Source: Lactobacillus gasseri ATCC 33323 = JCM 1131
Lineage (GTDB): Bacteria > Bacillota > Bacilli > Lactobacillales > Lactobacillaceae
DNA: 64,000 nt
Assembly: GCF_000014425.1 (NCBI RefSeq)
Contig: NC_008530.1
Location: forward strand, 124,001 to 188,000
Direction: 5' to 3'
Below the pieces are notes generated by a model. That model was not told where the DNA came from and did not search any database. It saw nothing but the letters and a program-made list of their open reading frames with translations. Position 1 is the first letter of the stretch. Each line of letters starts with the position of its first letter. Made by a program: the position numbers and the translations under genes. Positions 8,818 to 17,320 of this stretch are shown here, one piece after another.

Positions 8818-9306
8818 ATGAATATTGTGGGAGCTAGAATTGATGGACGACTAGTCCATGGTCAAGTAGCCAATCTTTGGACCCCGAAACTTCAAGCTGA
8901 TCGTATTATTGTTGTCGATGAAGAGGCAGCAAAAAGCGATATCCAAAAAAGTGGTTTGAGAATGGCTACACCTCTTACGACTCGTCTTAGCGTTTTGCCA
9001 GCACAAGTTGCAGCAGATCATTTGATTCATGAACGTTATGGTAATCAGCGAATATTTATTGTCGCTAAAAAGCCAGCAGCCTTCTTAGATTTACTTAACT
9101 TAGGTCTTAAGCTTGATACTTTAAATGTAGGTACAATGTCTCAAACAGATACTACTAAGCAAGTAACTAAGCAGATTAATGTTGAAGAAAAAGATGTCGA
9201 AGATTTTAAAAAGATAGCAGATAAGGGCGTGAAAATCACAGCTCAGTTAACCCCAAGTGATGATTCTCATGACTTTATGAAATTAATGAATGAAAAGATT
9301 AAATAG
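8818..9306 (+). CDS. mannose-family PTS component IIB (AgaV/AgaB-like)
   Basis: This 162-residue cytoplasmic phosphocarrier begins with the typical IIB motif IVGARIDGRLVHGQV; His14 is the expected phosphorylation site. Length is normal for a free-standing IIB of the mannose/fructose/sorbose/GalNAc superfamily. A strong ggagg precedes the ATG. It is the first gene of a complete IIB-IIC-IID-IIA operon, 12 bases before IIC. It receives phosphate from IIA and transfers it to the incoming sugar. Sugar specificity comes from context, with GalNAc the best guess. Confidence 0.85.
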   Translation: MNIVGARIDGRLVHGQVANLWTPKLQADRIIVVDEEAAKSDIQKSGLRMATPLTTRLSVLPAQVAADHLIHERYGNQRIFIVAKKPAAFLDLLNLGLKLDTLNVGTMSQTDTTKQVTKQINVEEKDVEDFKKIADKGVKITAQLTPSDDSHDFMKLMNEKIK

Positions 9307-9317
9307 GAGGTCTAACT

Positions 9318-10235
9318 ATGGCTTGGTGGCAAATATTACTACTTACCCTCTATGCTGGTTATGAAATTCTTGATGAATTGCAAATTTATTCATCATTGAA
9401 TACACCAGTTGGTGCCGGTTTAATTGCCGGTTTAATTATGGGTGACTTAAAGACTGGTTTAATTATTGGTGGTGCCATGCAGCTTACAGTTTTAGGTGTT
9501 GGTACTTTCGGTGGTGCTTCTAAGATTGATGCAACTACCGGTACGGTTTTAGCAACAGCATTCTCTGTAAGTATTAAAGGAATGAGCCCACAAGTAGCTA
9601 TTTCTTCAATTGCGGTTCCAGTAGCTGCAATTATGGTTCAATTGGATGTTTTAGCAAGATTTGCTAACACTTACTTTGCACACAGAATTGACCACTTAAT
9701 TGAAGAAAACAACTACAAGGGTATTGAAAGAAACTTCCTCTATGGTGCAATTCCTTGGGCTTTATCTCGTGCAATCCCTGTATTTATTGCTTTAGCATTT
9801 GGACGTGGCTTAGTTCAAACTATTGCTAACTCATTAAACGGAAACTTGAAGTGGTTAGGTACTGGTTTAACAGTAGCTGGTGCGGTTCTTCCTGCAGTTG
9901 GTTTTGCTATTTTGCTTCGCTACTTACCAGTTAAGAAACACATTGCTTACCTAATTATGGGATTCACATTTACTACTTTATTCTCAGTATTATTCACAAG
10001 TATTCAAACTTTAGGTACAGGCCTTCAAGCAGCAAACAAGTCATTTACTGCAACTTTCAACGGCTTGCCAATGCTTGCAATGGCTTTAATTGGATTAGCA
10101 TTTGCAATCTTACACTACAAGGATGAAATTAGTGGTAAAGGTGGCAGCGGTAAAGGTGGAACCAAAGAAGCCGCAGCTACTACAGAATCAACTAATGTAG
10201 CTTCAGAGGGGGAAATCACCGATGATGAACTCTAA
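9318..10235 (+). CDS. mannose-family PTS permease IIC
   Basis: This 305-residue multi-pass membrane protein shows the family start (WWQILLLTLYAGYEILDELQ) and the conserved TVLGVGTFGGASKIDATTG segment. IIC and IID together form the sugar channel. The last about 35 residues are a soluble Gly/Lys/Thr-rich tail (SGKGGSGKGGTKEAAA) beyond the helices. Its end overlaps the start of IID by 14 bases, so the two subunits are translationally coupled. Confidence 0.85.
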   Translation: MAWWQILLLTLYAGYEILDELQIYSSLNTPVGAGLIAGLIMGDLKTGLIIGGAMQLTVLGVGTFGGASKIDATTGTVLATAFSVSIKGMSPQVAISSIAVPVAAIMVQLDVLARFANTYFAHRIDHLIEENNYKGIERNFLYGAIPWALSRAIPVFIALAFGRGLVQTIANSLNGNLKWLGTGLTVAGAVLPAVGFAILLRYLPVKKHIAYLIMGFTFTTLFSVLFTSIQTLGTGLQAANKSFTATFNGLPMLAMALIGLAFAILHYKDEISGKGGSGKGGTKEAAATTESTNVASEGEITDDEL

Positions 10236-11040
10236 ACCAAAATATAAATTAACTGACAAAGACTTTAATCAAATTAACAGACGTTCTTTATTTGGTTTCC
10301 AACTAGGTTGGAACTATGAAAGAATGCAAAACACTGGATACTTATTCTTGATCTTGCCACAACTTCGTAAGATTTATGGTGATAATACTCCAGAATTACA
10401 AGAAATGATGAAGACACACGTACAGTTCTTTAACACTTCTAACTTCTTTAACACAATTATCACTGGTATTGACTTAGCTATTGAGGAAAATGAAGGTGTT
10501 GAAGGTAAAGATACTGTTACTGGTTTGAAGGTTGGTTTAATGGGACCATTTGCCGCAATTGGTGACTCAATCTTTGCTGCTTTGATTCCAACCATCTTCG
10601 GTGCCTTGGCTGCTTCTATGGCTTCACAGGGAAACCCAGTAGGTGTATTTATCTGGATTGCCGCTCAAATTGCGATCTGTTTCTTCAGATGGAAGCAACT
10701 ACGCTTTGCTTATGACAAAGGTGTAACTCTTGTTACTGAAATGAGAGACCGCTTGAATGCTTTAACTGATGCTGCTACAGTACTTGGTGTATTCATGGTA
10801 GGTGCTTTAGTTGCTACGATGGTTAACGTTAAGTTTGCTTGGGTACCACAAATCGGTAAAGTTACAATGAATATCCAAAACAACTTAGACATGATCATTC
10901 CTAAGTTATTACCTGCCTTGATCGTTGGCTTTGTTTACTGGTTACTTGGAAAGAAGAAGATGACTTCAACTAAGGCTATTTTAATTGTTTTAGTTCTATC
11001 AGTTGTTCTTGGCGGTATTGGTGTTCTTGCCAAAATTTAG
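10222..11040 (+). CDS. mannose-family PTS component IID
   Basis: This 272-residue protein has the family N-terminus (LTDKDFNQINRRSLFGFQLG), the hallmark YERMQNTGYLFLILPQL, the cytoplasmic segment GLKVGLMGPFAAIGDSIFAAL, and C-terminal hydrophobic helices. The ATG at 10222 overlaps IIC by 14 bases and follows a gaggggg ribosome site within the IIC gene; a second ATG at 10225 is equally possible. IID pairs with IIC to make the translocation complex. Confidence 0.85.
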   Translation: MMNSKPKYKLTDKDFNQINRRSLFGFQLGWNYERMQNTGYLFLILPQLRKIYGDNTPELQEMMKTHVQFFNTSNFFNTIITGIDLAIEENEGVEGKDTVTGLKVGLMGPFAAIGDSIFAALIPTIFGALAASMASQGNPVGVFIWIAAQIAICFFRWKQLRFAYDKGVTLVTEMRDRLNALTDAATVLGVFMVGALVATMVNVKFAWVPQIGKVTMNIQNNLDMIIPKLLPALIVGFVYWLLGKKKMTSTKAILIVLVLSVVLGGIGVLAKI

Positions 11041-11063
11041 CAGTCAATTAAAGGAAAAATATT

Positions 11064-11462
11064 ATGGCAAAAGAATTAGTATTGATCAGTCACGGTAAGA
11101 TGGCTGAAGAAGTTAAAAAGAGTGCAGAATTAATTATGGGTCCCCAAGAGCATATTCATGCTGTATGCTTGCTTCCTGAAGAAGGACCTGAAGATTTTGA
11201 AAAGAAGTTTCAAGATACTATTAATGGCATTCCTGAAGAAGATTTAACAGTATTTGCTGATTTAATGGGAGGAACTCCTGCTAATACAGTTAGTCGTTTG
11301 ATTATGGGTGGTCAAAATATTCATTTAGTTGCAGGGATGAACTTAGCAATGGTGATTGATTGGCTCAATAGTCAAATGATTGGCAATGATTCAGATGCTG
11401 TTAATGCTGGTAAAGCTGGAATTGTGGATATCAATCAAATGCTAGCTAGCATGAAGAAGTAG
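11064..11462 (+). CDS. mannose-family PTS component IIA
   Basis: This 132-residue IIA domain protein has LVLISHGKMAEE, with His10 the expected phosphohistidine, and the family motif FADLMGGTPANT. It lies 23 bases after IID behind aaagga and closes the operon; an intrinsic terminator follows 20 bases on. It takes phosphate from HPr and gives it to the IIB subunit. Free-standing length is normal. Confidence 0.88.
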   Translation: MAKELVLISHGKMAEEVKKSAELIMGPQEHIHAVCLLPEEGPEDFEKKFQDTINGIPEEDLTVFADLMGGTPANTVSRLIMGGQNIHLVAGMNLAMVIDWLNSQMIGNDSDAVNAGKAGIVDINQMLASMKK

Positions 11463-11481
11463 ACTATTTAAATAGAAATTA

Positions 11482-11526
11482 AAAACGACTTACGTTGGTA
11501 AAACCACACGTGGGTCGTTTTTTTAT
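11482..11526 (+). terminator. intrinsic terminator of the PTS operon
   Basis: A hairpin pairs aaacgacttacgttggt with accacacgtgggtcgttt (with G-T pairs) around a short AAA loop, followed by a T run. Confidence 0.85.
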
Positions 11527-11530
11527 AATA

Positions 11531-11962
11531 AAAAAATTTATAGATTTTTGCTTTGATCAAGATAGGTCAAAACAATTGCAAGATGGCGTGACAAAGATTA
11601 TTATTAATTCACAAGTTTCAACTGAGGGTCAGAGTGAAGATTTAAAGGCCCTAGCTAAATTAATGAATAATAAACCAGTTAAATTAAATAAGCATTTTGA
11701 CTATGCGCAAAGAAGAATTAAGGAAATTAATGAAGATCCAGAAACGAGGGAAAAGATCATGCTTTACGAAACGAGAATGCTAGAACGTGAACAAGCTGCT
11801 GGAAAAGCTGGATATGAGCAAGGAAAAGTGGATTCTGCTAAAATTATTCTCGAAAATCAATTGAATAATGGCAGAACTTTGGAACAAGCTACGGAATTTG
11901 TTAGAAATTTGAAACTGATTTCTGATAAAGAGTTAGAAAAAGTTGTTGCTATGTATAAATAG
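11531..11962 (+). pseudogene. C-terminal remnant of an Rpn-like (PD-(D/E)XK) transposase-related protein
   Basis: About 140 residues are readable, but the frame's only upstream start (TTG 11495) lies inside the PTS terminator and has no ribosome site, so the 5' part is missing. The text has the style of Rpn/recombination-promoting nuclease C-termini: EINEDPETREKIMLYETRML, then a basic-acidic helix rich in E, Q and G (EREQAAGKAGYEQGK) and a short C-terminal helical module. The nuclease core is absent. An own terminator follows at 12038. Family assignment is moderate; the truncation is clear. Confidence 0.55.
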
Positions 11963-12037
11963 TAAAAAATGCTTGCGACATTTATATCCTGAGCATTGTA
12001 CAAATAATTTATAAGTATTCAATAGTGATATTTAAAA

Positions 12038-12070
12038 GACTGATAGATTTCATTTCTATCAGCTTTTTTT
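12038..12070 (+). terminator. intrinsic terminator after the Rpn-like remnant
   Basis: CTGATAGA (12040-12047) pairs with TCTATCAG (12055-12062), followed by eight T. Confidence 0.8.
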
Positions 12071-12103
12071 GTTGATTAATTTGTTACAATATAAACAATT
12101 TAA

Positions 12104-12118
12104 TGATAGCGCTATAAT
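12104..12118 (+). promoter_or_regulatory. -10 box and overlapping palindrome before the zinc-ribbon gene
   Basis: A perfect 10-bp palindrome ATAGCGCTAT (12106-12115) overlaps a TATAAT -10 box (12113-12118). The wider TGATAGCGCTATAA is only a weak cre match, so another repressor is equally possible. Confidence 0.4.
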
Positions 12119-12142
12119 TTATACTTTTAGAAAGGTCAAGAT

Positions 12143-13315
12143 ATGAATAAATTCTGTCCCCACTGTGGGAAACCAATTAAGCCTACTGATAGTTTCTGCT
12201 CACATTGCGGAAAGCCGGTTGTATCTTCCGAATCTGAAAAACAATTGATGCCCAAAAGAAGTGAAATTCACAGCAATAGATTAAAATCCAAAAAAAGAAA
12301 TATTATTATTGGAGTAATCGTCGCCGTACTTGTTTTAATTATGGGCGGCTGGGGATTATATCAACATGGTCGAAATTCAGCGGAAAGCACAGTAATTGGT
12401 GGCAACGGAAGGCTAACTAATGCTGAGATTAAAAAGATCCCGCGTAAGCAATTAGCTGCTTGGGCAATTCTTTATGCTGATAAAAAATATGGTAAAAAGT
12501 GGGGCGAAGCAGCCGATGATCTAAGAAGTGGTCACTTGACAATAAAAAGTTATTCAAAATATCGTTTTGGAGATTATGAAATCAGTGCTACTGACGGAAG
12601 TACTTTATATGTTATAAATGATCAGGTTGGCTATTTGGTTTCTAAAGATAACAAAGAGATAACTTATGTTGGAAATAAGTCTAGCTATAGTAATAGAAGT
12701 GTTTTAAGTCAGATTTATCCAGAAATTAAATCTGAAAATACGGAGAAAAATGTAAATACTTGGAATGATAACCTGTCAATTGTTACTGGTAAGTCGGATG
12801 AAAATGCTAGTGATCAGAGTTCTAAAACTAGCAAAAAAACTAAGAAGACTGTATCTGAAGATAAATTATGGTCAAGTAATCAAAATGATGAACTAATTAG
12901 TTATATGGATGAATTTGGTGATAAAATGCACCAATCGTATGAGCATTATACTGGCAGTGGTAGCTTGACAACTGCGGCTGGACAAGAATATCCAAGTTGG
13001 TTGTCTCAAGGACGTTTTAAGCTAAGCACAGGTGACCACGACAGTCGCGATCCTGAAGATATGAGCAGTATTGACTTGAAATGGAATCCACAGGTAACTA
13101 GTGAGGATAGTGATGATGATACATATAACGTGGTTGCCATCTTTAACTATAATGGGAAGAGTGCGGAGCAACATATTACGTATCTATTTTGTTTCTATCA
13201 TGGTGAACCAGTAGCCTTAGTTGATCAGACAACGAATGGTGATTATACAATTGTTCATGCAACTGCAAATAAAGACTTAACTTCTCACTTTGAAGAAATT
13301 GCAAATAATGATTAA
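12143..13315 (+). CDS. zinc-ribbon, single-pass membrane protein with DUF4767-like domain
   Basis: This 390-residue protein starts with a zinc ribbon of two CxxC knuckles (Cys5, Cys8, Cys19, Cys22; CPHCGK and CSHCGK). A basic linker and one membrane helix follow (about 53-73, IIIGVIVAVLVLIMGGWG), then an extracytoplasmic Ser/Thr/Lys-rich part. The last about 150 residues (LWSSNQNDELISYMDEFG to the end) resemble DUF4767, common on Lactobacillus surface lipoproteins. The zinc ribbon would be cytoplasmic and the DUF4767 part outside. A lipoprotein gene follows 18 bases later. Function is unknown; the layout suggests a membrane sensor or envelope-stress protein (inference). Confidence 0.65.
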   Translation: MNKFCPHCGKPIKPTDSFCSHCGKPVVSSESEKQLMPKRSEIHSNRLKSKKRNIIIGVIVAVLVLIMGGWGLYQHGRNSAESTVIGGNGRLTNAEIKKIPRKQLAAWAILYADKKYGKKWGEAADDLRSGHLTIKSYSKYRFGDYEISATDGSTLYVINDQVGYLVSKDNKEITYVGNKSSYSNRSVLSQIYPEIKSENTEKNVNTWNDNLSIVTGKSDENASDQSSKTSKKTKKTVSEDKLWSSNQNDELISYMDEFGDKMHQSYEHYTGSGSLTTAAGQEYPSWLSQGRFKLSTGDHDSRDPEDMSSIDLKWNPQVTSEDSDDDTYNVVAIFNYNGKSAEQHITYLFCFYHGEPVALVDQTTNGDYTIVHATANKDLTSHFEEIANND

Positions 13316-13333
13316 AAAAACTTGGAGATAAAA

Positions 13334-14347
13334 ATGAAAAATAGAGTATTTATTTTCTTACTAGTAGGATTTTTGGTTTTAACTATGGCTGGATGTCAAA
13401 GCCAGATTAAGCAAGAAAAAGGCAGTAATGAACAAGCTAGAATTATTAAAAAAACTAAAGCAAATAAAAACATAAGTATCATAGGAAGTTATCGTGATGA
13501 TGCTGATGGGGCGGCAATTGCATTTAATTCTGATCATACTGGAAGATATGTATATGCTGATCCTAAAAATTCAGATACTGACGATCAGTTAACTTGGAAG
13601 AAAACTGGCAAAAATACTTATATAATTAGACTTAATGACAGTGATGTAAGCAGTGCTTTAACTGCTAAGCTTACTGGCAGCACTTTGGTTATATCAGGAG
13701 ATGGCGACTGGAATACGGAAACTTTTAATAAAACAAAGAATAAACTTAATTTGGATGACTTCCTTTCAAATAGAAAAGTAGGAAATTCAACTTCAAGTAA
13801 GGCTAACGGTGATGTAAAAAATTCTAAGTCTACAAATAGTATTCCAGGTGATGAAGGATTATTTGATATGCCAAATGAACTACGTGGTACATGGTATTTA
13901 GCAAATGAAAGCGACGGAAGTGTAAGTAAACTGATAATTGATAAAAATACCATTACTGGTGAGGGATTTGTAGAAAAATTGCATAAAATGAGTAAGAACT
14001 TTGATTTTACCAGCTATGTTCAGGAACATCCATCTTACCAAGATATGACGAAGGATTGGGCAAGAGTAGTTGTTTTATCTGAAAATGGTGAAAGTAAGAT
14101 TAACGTTCGTGGTTGGCTACAAGGTGCTGGAGCTGGAGAATATTATAATTTAGCTACAGAACATGGACAAAAAGTTTTAGTAATAGGTGGCGGTGCTGAG
14201 GCTTGGGTAGATGGCATTGGCTGGAAAAATAAGACAGATGCCGAAAAATATGCAAAAGAAAAATTTAGTGATCTTCATTATCGAGAAGATATTAGCCTAG
14301 AAAATAACGACGATTCTGATAGCGCTACAACAAATGATGAAAATTAA
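13334..14347 (+). CDS. predicted lipoprotein of unknown function
   Basis: The 337-residue protein starts with a lipoprotein signal, MKNRVFIFLLVGFLVLTMAG followed by Cys21 (lipobox MAGC). The ATG at 13334 is preferred to the TTG at 13322 because tggag lies 8 bases before it and the signal peptide then has a normal basic start. The exported part begins Lys/Asn-rich, has a segment reminiscent of small lipocalin-like domains (IIGSYRDDADGAAIAFNSDH), a low-complexity Ser/Lys linker, and a second domain starting LRGTWYLANES. The two GxW/Y-type openings hint at two related beta-barrel domains. It is co-transcribed with the zinc-ribbon protein. Confidence 0.6.
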   Translation: MKNRVFIFLLVGFLVLTMAGCQSQIKQEKGSNEQARIIKKTKANKNISIIGSYRDDADGAAIAFNSDHTGRYVYADPKNSDTDDQLTWKKTGKNTYIIRLNDSDVSSALTAKLTGSTLVISGDGDWNTETFNKTKNKLNLDDFLSNRKVGNSTSSKANGDVKNSKSTNSIPGDEGLFDMPNELRGTWYLANESDGSVSKLIIDKNTITGEGFVEKLHKMSKNFDFTSYVQEHPSYQDMTKDWARVVVLSENGESKINVRGWLQGAGAGEYYNLATEHGQKVLVIGGGAEAWVDGIGWKNKTDAEKYAKEKFSDLHYREDISLENNDDSDSATTNDEN

Positions 14348-14396
14348 CCAATAAATAAAATTAGGAAGAGTTCTTTGGATAGTAATTTATGTACAA

Positions 14397-14436
14397 ATAA
14401 ATAAGCTGGTAGATTTTTTCTACCAGCTTATTTTTA
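14397..14436. terminator. bidirectional intrinsic terminator
   Basis: AATAAGCTGGTAGA pairs with TCTACCAGCTTATT around a T-rich loop, with A and T runs on both sides. It lies between the convergent lipoprotein and ntd genes. Confidence 0.85.
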
Positions 14437-14441
14437 TCTAA

Positions 14442-14918
14442 TTAATATACAGCACCATCGTAGAAGTTGTATCTTGGACGGTTGAAATCAAATGTTGCTA
14501 ATTCACTCATCTTGATTACGTTGTCGGCAACGCCCCAGCTCATCAAATTGATTGATTCACCGTATAAGTCATCAGGAATTACAAGTAAAACGTATTTACC
14601 TTGAGACATAGCGTATCCTAATTCCATTCCTAAGCCAACGTCCTCTTCCTTAGGAACATAAACGCCAAGCATAACATCGCTAGTCCTAATTCCAACTAAG
14701 TCACCGCTATAAGTTGCTTGAGCCCATTCTTTGTCGTGTAAATATTCAGGGTGTTCATCAACACGAATGTCTTTGTATTGATTTTGAAGTGGAACATAGC
14801 TGTTTTCTAAATCAATAGTTGGGTTAGCATTTAAAGCGCTCATTGCATCTTTGTAAGCCTTGTTTTGTGTTTCAGTAAACCAACCAGCACCAAAGTAAAC
14901 TGTCTTTTGTTTTGTCAT
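14442..14918 (-). CDS. ntd: nucleoside 2-deoxyribosyltransferase (type II)
   Basis: The 158-residue enzyme matches Lactobacillus N-deoxyribosyltransferases along its length: KTVYFGAGWFTETQNKAY at the N-terminus, nucleoside-binding residues, and the catalytic Glu99 in LGMELGYAMSQGKYVLLVIPD. It moves 2-deoxyribose between purine and pyrimidine bases in the cytoplasm as part of nucleoside salvage. The ATG has an aaagg-type ribosome site upstream. It is monocistronic and divergent from the PTS IIA gene. Confidence 0.93.
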   Translation of the reverse strand: MTKQKTVYFGAGWFTETQNKAYKDAMSALNANPTIDLENSYVPLQNQYKDIRVDEHPEYLHDKEWAQATYSGDLVGIRTSDVMLGVYVPKEEDVGLGMELGYAMSQGKYVLLVIPDDLYGESINLMSWGVADNVIKMSELATFDFNRPRYNFYDGAVY

Positions 14919-15002
14919 GGAAAAACCTTTCTTTCTTATCGGTGGAATATTTTTACATTAACTAACTTTAACAAAATTTGAACAAAAGGAACACCCACTT
15001 TT

Positions 15003-15557
15003 GTGTTTTTGAAATCGGTTTTATATAATGAAACTAGAAATTTTTGCTTAGGAAAGGCGGAACCTACTACGAATACTAAAAAAAATCTTTTCGATCCAGA
15101 AGCTGTCTTTGTAACAGATTTAACTGATCGAAATGAGATCTTCAAGACCGTTTCTCAAAAATTATATGACTTAGGCTATGTTAAAGAAGATTTTTTAGGC
15201 GATATTATTGAACGTGAAGATAAATATCCAACTGGAATTTCTATGAGACCTTTATCCCGAAAATTGCCTGATGTTGCCGTACCTCATACTGAGGGTAATT
15301 ATGTAAGTACGCAATTGATTGTGCCAATTGCGCTTAGAAATTCTGCAACTTTTAACAACATGGTTAACCCTACTGAAAAGTTAAAGGTTAAATTTTTATT
15401 TTTAATTTTGAATAATGATCCAGATATGCATTCAACTATTTTGGCTAAAATTATGGATTTTCTTGCTGGAACTTCAGTTGATGATTTAAATGAATTATTT
15501 AATTCAGATTCAAATGAAGAAATTTATGATTTCTTAGAAAATAATTTTGAAAATTAA
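15003..15557 (+). CDS. orphan PTS IIA protein (fructose/GatA type), start uncertain
   Basis: From about 15072 the frame encodes a complete IIA domain of the fructose/mannitol/galactitol type; the likely phosphohistidine is in DVAVPHTEG. The start is a problem. GTG 15003 and TTG 15009 are the only standard in-frame starts before the domain, and a TATAAT box lies downstream of both (about 15023). The good ribosome site aggaaaggcgg (15050-15060) is followed 8 bases later by ACG at 15069, as if an ATG start had mutated to ACG. No partner IIB/IIC genes are near, so it may be a regulatory or shared phosphocarrier. Confidence 0.65.
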   Translation: MFLKSVLYNETRNFCLGKAEPTTNTKKNLFDPEAVFVTDLTDRNEIFKTVSQKLYDLGYVKEDFLGDIIEREDKYPTGISMRPLSRKLPDVAVPHTEGNYVSTQLIVPIALRNSATFNNMVNPTEKLKVKFLFLILNNDPDMHSTILAKIMDFLAGTSVDDLNELFNSDSNEEIYDFLENNFEN

Positions 15558-15562
15558 GATAG

Positions 15563-15595
15563 AAAAAAGAAGCTGCATCGCAGCTTCTTTTTGTC
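15563..15595 (+). terminator. intrinsic terminator of the IIA gene
   Basis: GAAGCTGC pairs with GCAGCTTC across a 3-base loop, followed by TTTTT. Confidence 0.85.
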
Positions 15596-15609
15596 TCCAG
15601 ATTAAATTA

Positions 15610-16335
15610 TTAAACTTCCGGATAATCAGTACTTGAAAACGAAAGTGAGAAGTAGTCGCAGCGTTTATATCCGATTACTAATTCAACAACTTCACCTGTT
15701 GCACTTAAGATAGTCTTCTTAACTTGGCGTACAACTGGATAGTCTTTAGCAATATTTAGTCGTTGACTGATTTTATCGTCTGCTTGTATGATTGTATCCG
15801 TTTCTGTAAATGGCTCATCAAATAGATATAATTGCTTATCTTTTTGTAAAGTCTCATATATGCTGTGGTAGTTATTTGGATCTTTAGCCAAATTTCTATT
15901 GATGAATTTGGCTGGGATAAATGAACGGTGTAACATGAAAGGCTTATCGCCAATTAAACGTAAACGTTCAATATAGTAATAACTATCATATTTTGGTAAA
16001 CCAAGCCTTTCAAGTATGTCTGGTTTATTATTTTCTTGAAGTTTTAATACTTCAACTCTATCTTCTTGTTGGTTGTCAGAGAAGACCTCATTATCACTTA
16101 GACGAACTAACTTGTCCTTTCTTGAACGTGAAATAAACGTGCCTTTTCCTTGGTGACGAACCAAATAGCCCGCCTTAACTAGGTCTTTGACAGATCTGAT
16201 AACAGTAATCGAAGAAACATTAAATTTATCTTTTAATTGAGCTTCACTATAGAATTTATCTCCGTATTTAAATTTACCGGAGATGATTTCTTTTTTTAAC
16301 TCATTTTCAATTTGTAAATATTTTGGAATATCCAT
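15610..16335 (-). CDS. GntR/UTRA family transcriptional regulator
   Basis: The regulator is 241 residues from the ATG at 16335. This start is preferred over the TTG at 16347 because aagga lies 12 bases before it and the protein then opens MDIPKYLQIENELKKEI as usual for this family. The winged HTH is at about 1-70 (SEAQLKDKFNVSSITVIRSV, wing GKGTFIS), with a UTRA domain from about 85 to the end. It lies 8 bases after the tyrosine phosphatase gene and is co-transcribed with it. The effector is unknown; such regulators usually sense sugar phosphates. Confidence 0.82.
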   Translation of the reverse strand: MDIPKYLQIENELKKEIISGKFKYGDKFYSEAQLKDKFNVSSITVIRSVKDLVKAGYLVRHQGKGTFISRSRKDKLVRLSDNEVFSDNQQEDRVEVLKLQENNKPDILERLGLPKYDSYYYIERLRLIGDKPFMLHRSFIPAKFINRNLAKDPNNYHSIYETLQKDKQLYLFDEPFTETDTIIQADDKISQRLNIAKDYPVVRQVKKTILSATGEVVELVIGYKRCDYFSLSFSSTDYPEV

Positions 16336-16343
16336 AATATGTA

Positions 16344-17147
16344 TCAATCCTTAAGATAGATTCTCCTAAGATCCATGATATCACGGCTTGAGAGCTTCAT
16401 GGTAGAACGAAGGTATTCATTAATTCCGCCGTATTGCTGGTTTAGAACGTGTATGGCGTGATCTAAGTATTCTGGATAGACTGACTGAATGTCCTTAATA
16501 GATTGCAAGACGCGCTTGCTAGAGCCATCAGCGGCAGCTTGCTTAAGCATCCCATCAACGAAGCTCTTAGTAGTAACATTTGTTAGAGTATAGTCATATT
16601 TGATAGTAGTAAAAGGTACACCTAATGCTGATAAAACTAGCAATGCACCAAATCCGGTTCTGTCTTTTCCTGCGGTACAGTGGAAGAGCAGGGCATTTTT
16701 CTCTTGATCGTTAGCAAGTAAAAGATCAAAAAACTTACGATAGGCTTTTTGAGCTGTTTGTCCATTAATCATATCTTCATAAGCAAAGAACATATGCTTA
16801 AAGCCAAATTCAGGATCTTTTTCAGCGTTTTCTTCTAAAGCAAAAATCCCTTTAGAAGCGTTAGTTAAGTCGTCACTAAAAACTGGATCGAAAATATATT
16901 TTGCACCTTCAGGTACACGATCAGGATGCTCGGTCTTTTCTTTTTCGGTTCTAAAGTCAACGTCGTATTTTACACCGTGTTTTTGCAGTAAATCTAAGTC
17001 TGATGAAGAAAGATCAGCTAAATTTCCGGTTCTAAGCAGTTTATTATATTTGATGGTTTGACCAGATACGGTTTTATAGCCCCCAAGTTCGCGGAAATTG
17101 CGACCATTTTGGATGCCAATTAATTTTGTCTCATAATTTTCGCTCAT
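16344..17147 (-). CDS. tyrosine-protein phosphatase (Y_phosphatase3/LptP-like)
   Basis: The 267-residue enzyme has the dual-specificity phosphatase signature HCTAGKDRTG at 156-165, with nucleophile Cys157 and phosphate-binding Arg163. The N-terminal family motif GRNFRELGGYKT lies at 15-26 and the acid loop is near DFRTEKE. There is no signal peptide. Members dephosphorylate phosphotyrosine and sometimes phosphoinositides. Here it forms a two-gene transcript with a GntR regulator, which suggests control by a small metabolite. The physiological substrate is unknown. Confidence 0.85.
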   Translation of the reverse strand: MSENYETKLIGIQNGRNFRELGGYKTVSGQTIKYNKLLRTGNLADLSSSDLDLLQKHGVKYDVDFRTEKEKTEHPDRVPEGAKYIFDPVFSDDLTNASKGIFALEENAEKDPEFGFKHMFFAYEDMINGQTAQKAYRKFFDLLLANDQEKNALLFHCTAGKDRTGFGALLVLSALGVPFTTIKYDYTLTNVTTKSFVDGMLKQAAADGSSKRVLQSIKDIQSVYPEYLDHAIHVLNQQYGGINEYLRSTMKLSSRDIMDLRRIYLKD

Positions 17148-17320
17148 TAATATTTTTCCTCACTAAAGTTATTTAAATACAGTATTATTACTTTAACATA
17201 TTTTTTCATAAATATTTTAGATTTATTAGATCTATAAAAAGAAAACAAATTTATTAATTGTTATAATTAATGGTAAAATTACAATGTAAAGATGCGAATT
17301 CCATTTGGAGATGATTACTT

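Noticed and set aside
11495-11530. Start of the Rpn-like ORF at TTG 11495
   Set aside because: These codons lie in the stem and T run of the PTS operon terminator, so they are not plausible coding sequence.
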